The notes under the pieces: model-generated | Told to the model about the DNA's origin: nothing | The model's input: only the letters and a program-made list of their open reading frames with translations | Databases searched by the model: none | Program-made: the position numbers and the translations under genes | Part shown: positions 5,864 through 6,208 of the stretch, one piece after another | How positions within the stretch are numbered: the first letter of the stretch is position 1 | How the letters are laid out: each line of letters opens with the position of its first letter | NCBI GenBank assembly: GCA_028819775.1 | Contig: JAPPKV010000128.1 | Coordinates: forward strand, 1 to 6,208 | DNA length: 6,208 bases | DNA from: Gammaproteobacteria bacterium | GTDB lineage: Bacteria > Pseudomonadota > Gammaproteobacteria > Pseudomonadales > Azotimanducaceae_A | Direction of reading: 5' to 3'

Positions 5864-5961
5864 AATCCGTGCTCGCGCCTTTTTGATACCTGTCTTGGCC
5901 AACGGTTGGTATCGACGGAGCAATCCTACCGTCGGCCCAAGGCAATGCTCGGGAACCGACC
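5864..5961. promoter_or_regulatory. Divergent intergenic region with nested inverted repeats
   Basis: This 98-nt gap lies between the divergent DUF3750 gene and the gene starting at 5962. GATACC (5885-5890) and GGTATC (5908-5913) are inverted around TTGGCCAA (5895-5902), itself a palindrome, and CCAACGGTTGG (5899-5909) is a third overlapping inverted repeat. A separate stem, CGACGG (5913-5918) with CCGTCG (5929-5934), follows. The dense symmetry suits a regulator binding region between divergent genes. I could not assign convincing -35/-10 pairs on either strand. Confidence 0.4.
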
Positions 5962-6208
5962 ATGTCCCGCCGTTTCGACATCCCACATCGGCACAGGAAC
6001 TTCTCGGTCGCAATCACCGACGACGGCGCCCTGGAACTGTGGCTTGATGGCTGTCTGCGCAAGCGCCGGAACCCGGGTCCACGCGACCCGCTCTACGTTT
6101 GGACCAATATCGAACTCGACTGGGAGGAACATCACTACGTGGAGGCGCGCTACTACCGCCAGCGCGATGAGCTGAGAGTCACGATCAACGGAACGCCGGT
6201 CCTTGAGC
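5962..6208 (+). CDS. Unrecognised protein, N-terminal fragment cut by window edge
   Basis: An open frame from the ATG at 5962 runs 82 codons without a stop to the right edge. A GGGA at 5951-5954 lies 7 nt before the ATG as a modest ribosome site. The protein starts MSRRFDIPHRHRNFSVAITD and contains LWLDGCLRKRR (27-37), WTNIELDWEEHHYVEARYY (50-68) and VTINGTPVLE at the visible end. The dense charged and aromatic strands (LELWLDG, YVEARYYR, LRVTINGT) suggest a small beta-rich soluble domain; no signal peptide or membrane segment is seen. I do not recognise the family. Support for it being real comes from its divergent placement and protein-like composition. It also fits better here than the antisense frame, which would extend DUF3750 with non-family residues. 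Confidence 0.6.
   Translation, partial: MSRRFDIPHRHRNFSVAITDDGALELWLDGCLRKRRNPGPRDPLYVWTNIELDWEEHHYVEARYYRQRDELRVTINGTPVLE

Noticed and set aside
5864..6013. Extension of DUF3750 to the ATG at 6013
   Set aside because: It would add 50 residues unlike the family, overlap the divergent gene and move the membrane helix away from the N-terminus.
5612..6175. Plus-strand 187-residue open frame opposite DUF3750
   Set aside because: It is antisense to conserved DUF3750 motifs and has no domain-like features. The real plus-strand gene here is in a different frame, from 5962.

Overview
This is a GC-rich bacterial window with eight genes, two of them cut by the window edges. Gene density is high, with short intergenic gaps, 4-nt stop/start overlaps and one tail-to-tail 3' overlap. 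Two families seen here, a PA0069/Rv2578c-like radical SAM protein and a DUF3750 protein, are common in Proteobacteria, and the former also occurs in actinobacteria. I therefore favour a high-GC proteobacterium or an environmental relative, but no rRNA or marker gene fixes the taxonomy. There is no tRNA, rRNA, insertion sequence or CRISPR array.

Layout, left to right. (1) Positions 1-67, minus: the first codons of a probable VOC/glyoxalase-fold protein that leaves the window. (2) Positions 186-1277, plus, divergent from it: an alpha/beta-hydrolase esterase with a helical N-terminal extension and a complete Ser-Asp-His triad. (3) Positions 1278-1384: a short AT-richer promoter carrying phased TTGGCCGTAT direct repeats. 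(4) Positions 1385-2716, plus: a Fic-domain protein with an N-terminal winged helix-turn-helix. Its Fic motif has Gln where the catalytic His is expected. A hairpin separates it from the convergent operon that follows. (5) Positions 3967 down to 2752, minus: an operon of VapB antitoxin, VapC PIN toxin and a glutathione S-transferase, each joined to the next by a 4-nt overlap. (6) Positions 4059-5126, plus: a radical SAM protein of the spore-photoproduct-lyase-like PA0069 family, divergent from vapB. (7) Positions 5863 down to 5108, minus: a membrane-anchored DUF3750 protein whose 3' end overlaps that of the radical SAM gene. (8) Positions 5962 to the right edge, plus: the start of an unrecognised gene.

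The genes do not form one pathway. The window looks like a housekeeping or hypothetical background into which two regulatory or toxin-type modules are set: the wHTH-Fic gene with its own operator array, and vapBC with a translationally coupled GST. The most interesting signals are the helically phased repeats in front of the Fic gene, the degenerate Fic motif that nevertheless retains an inhibitory SxxxEG motif, and the GST locked to a toxin-antitoxin pair.
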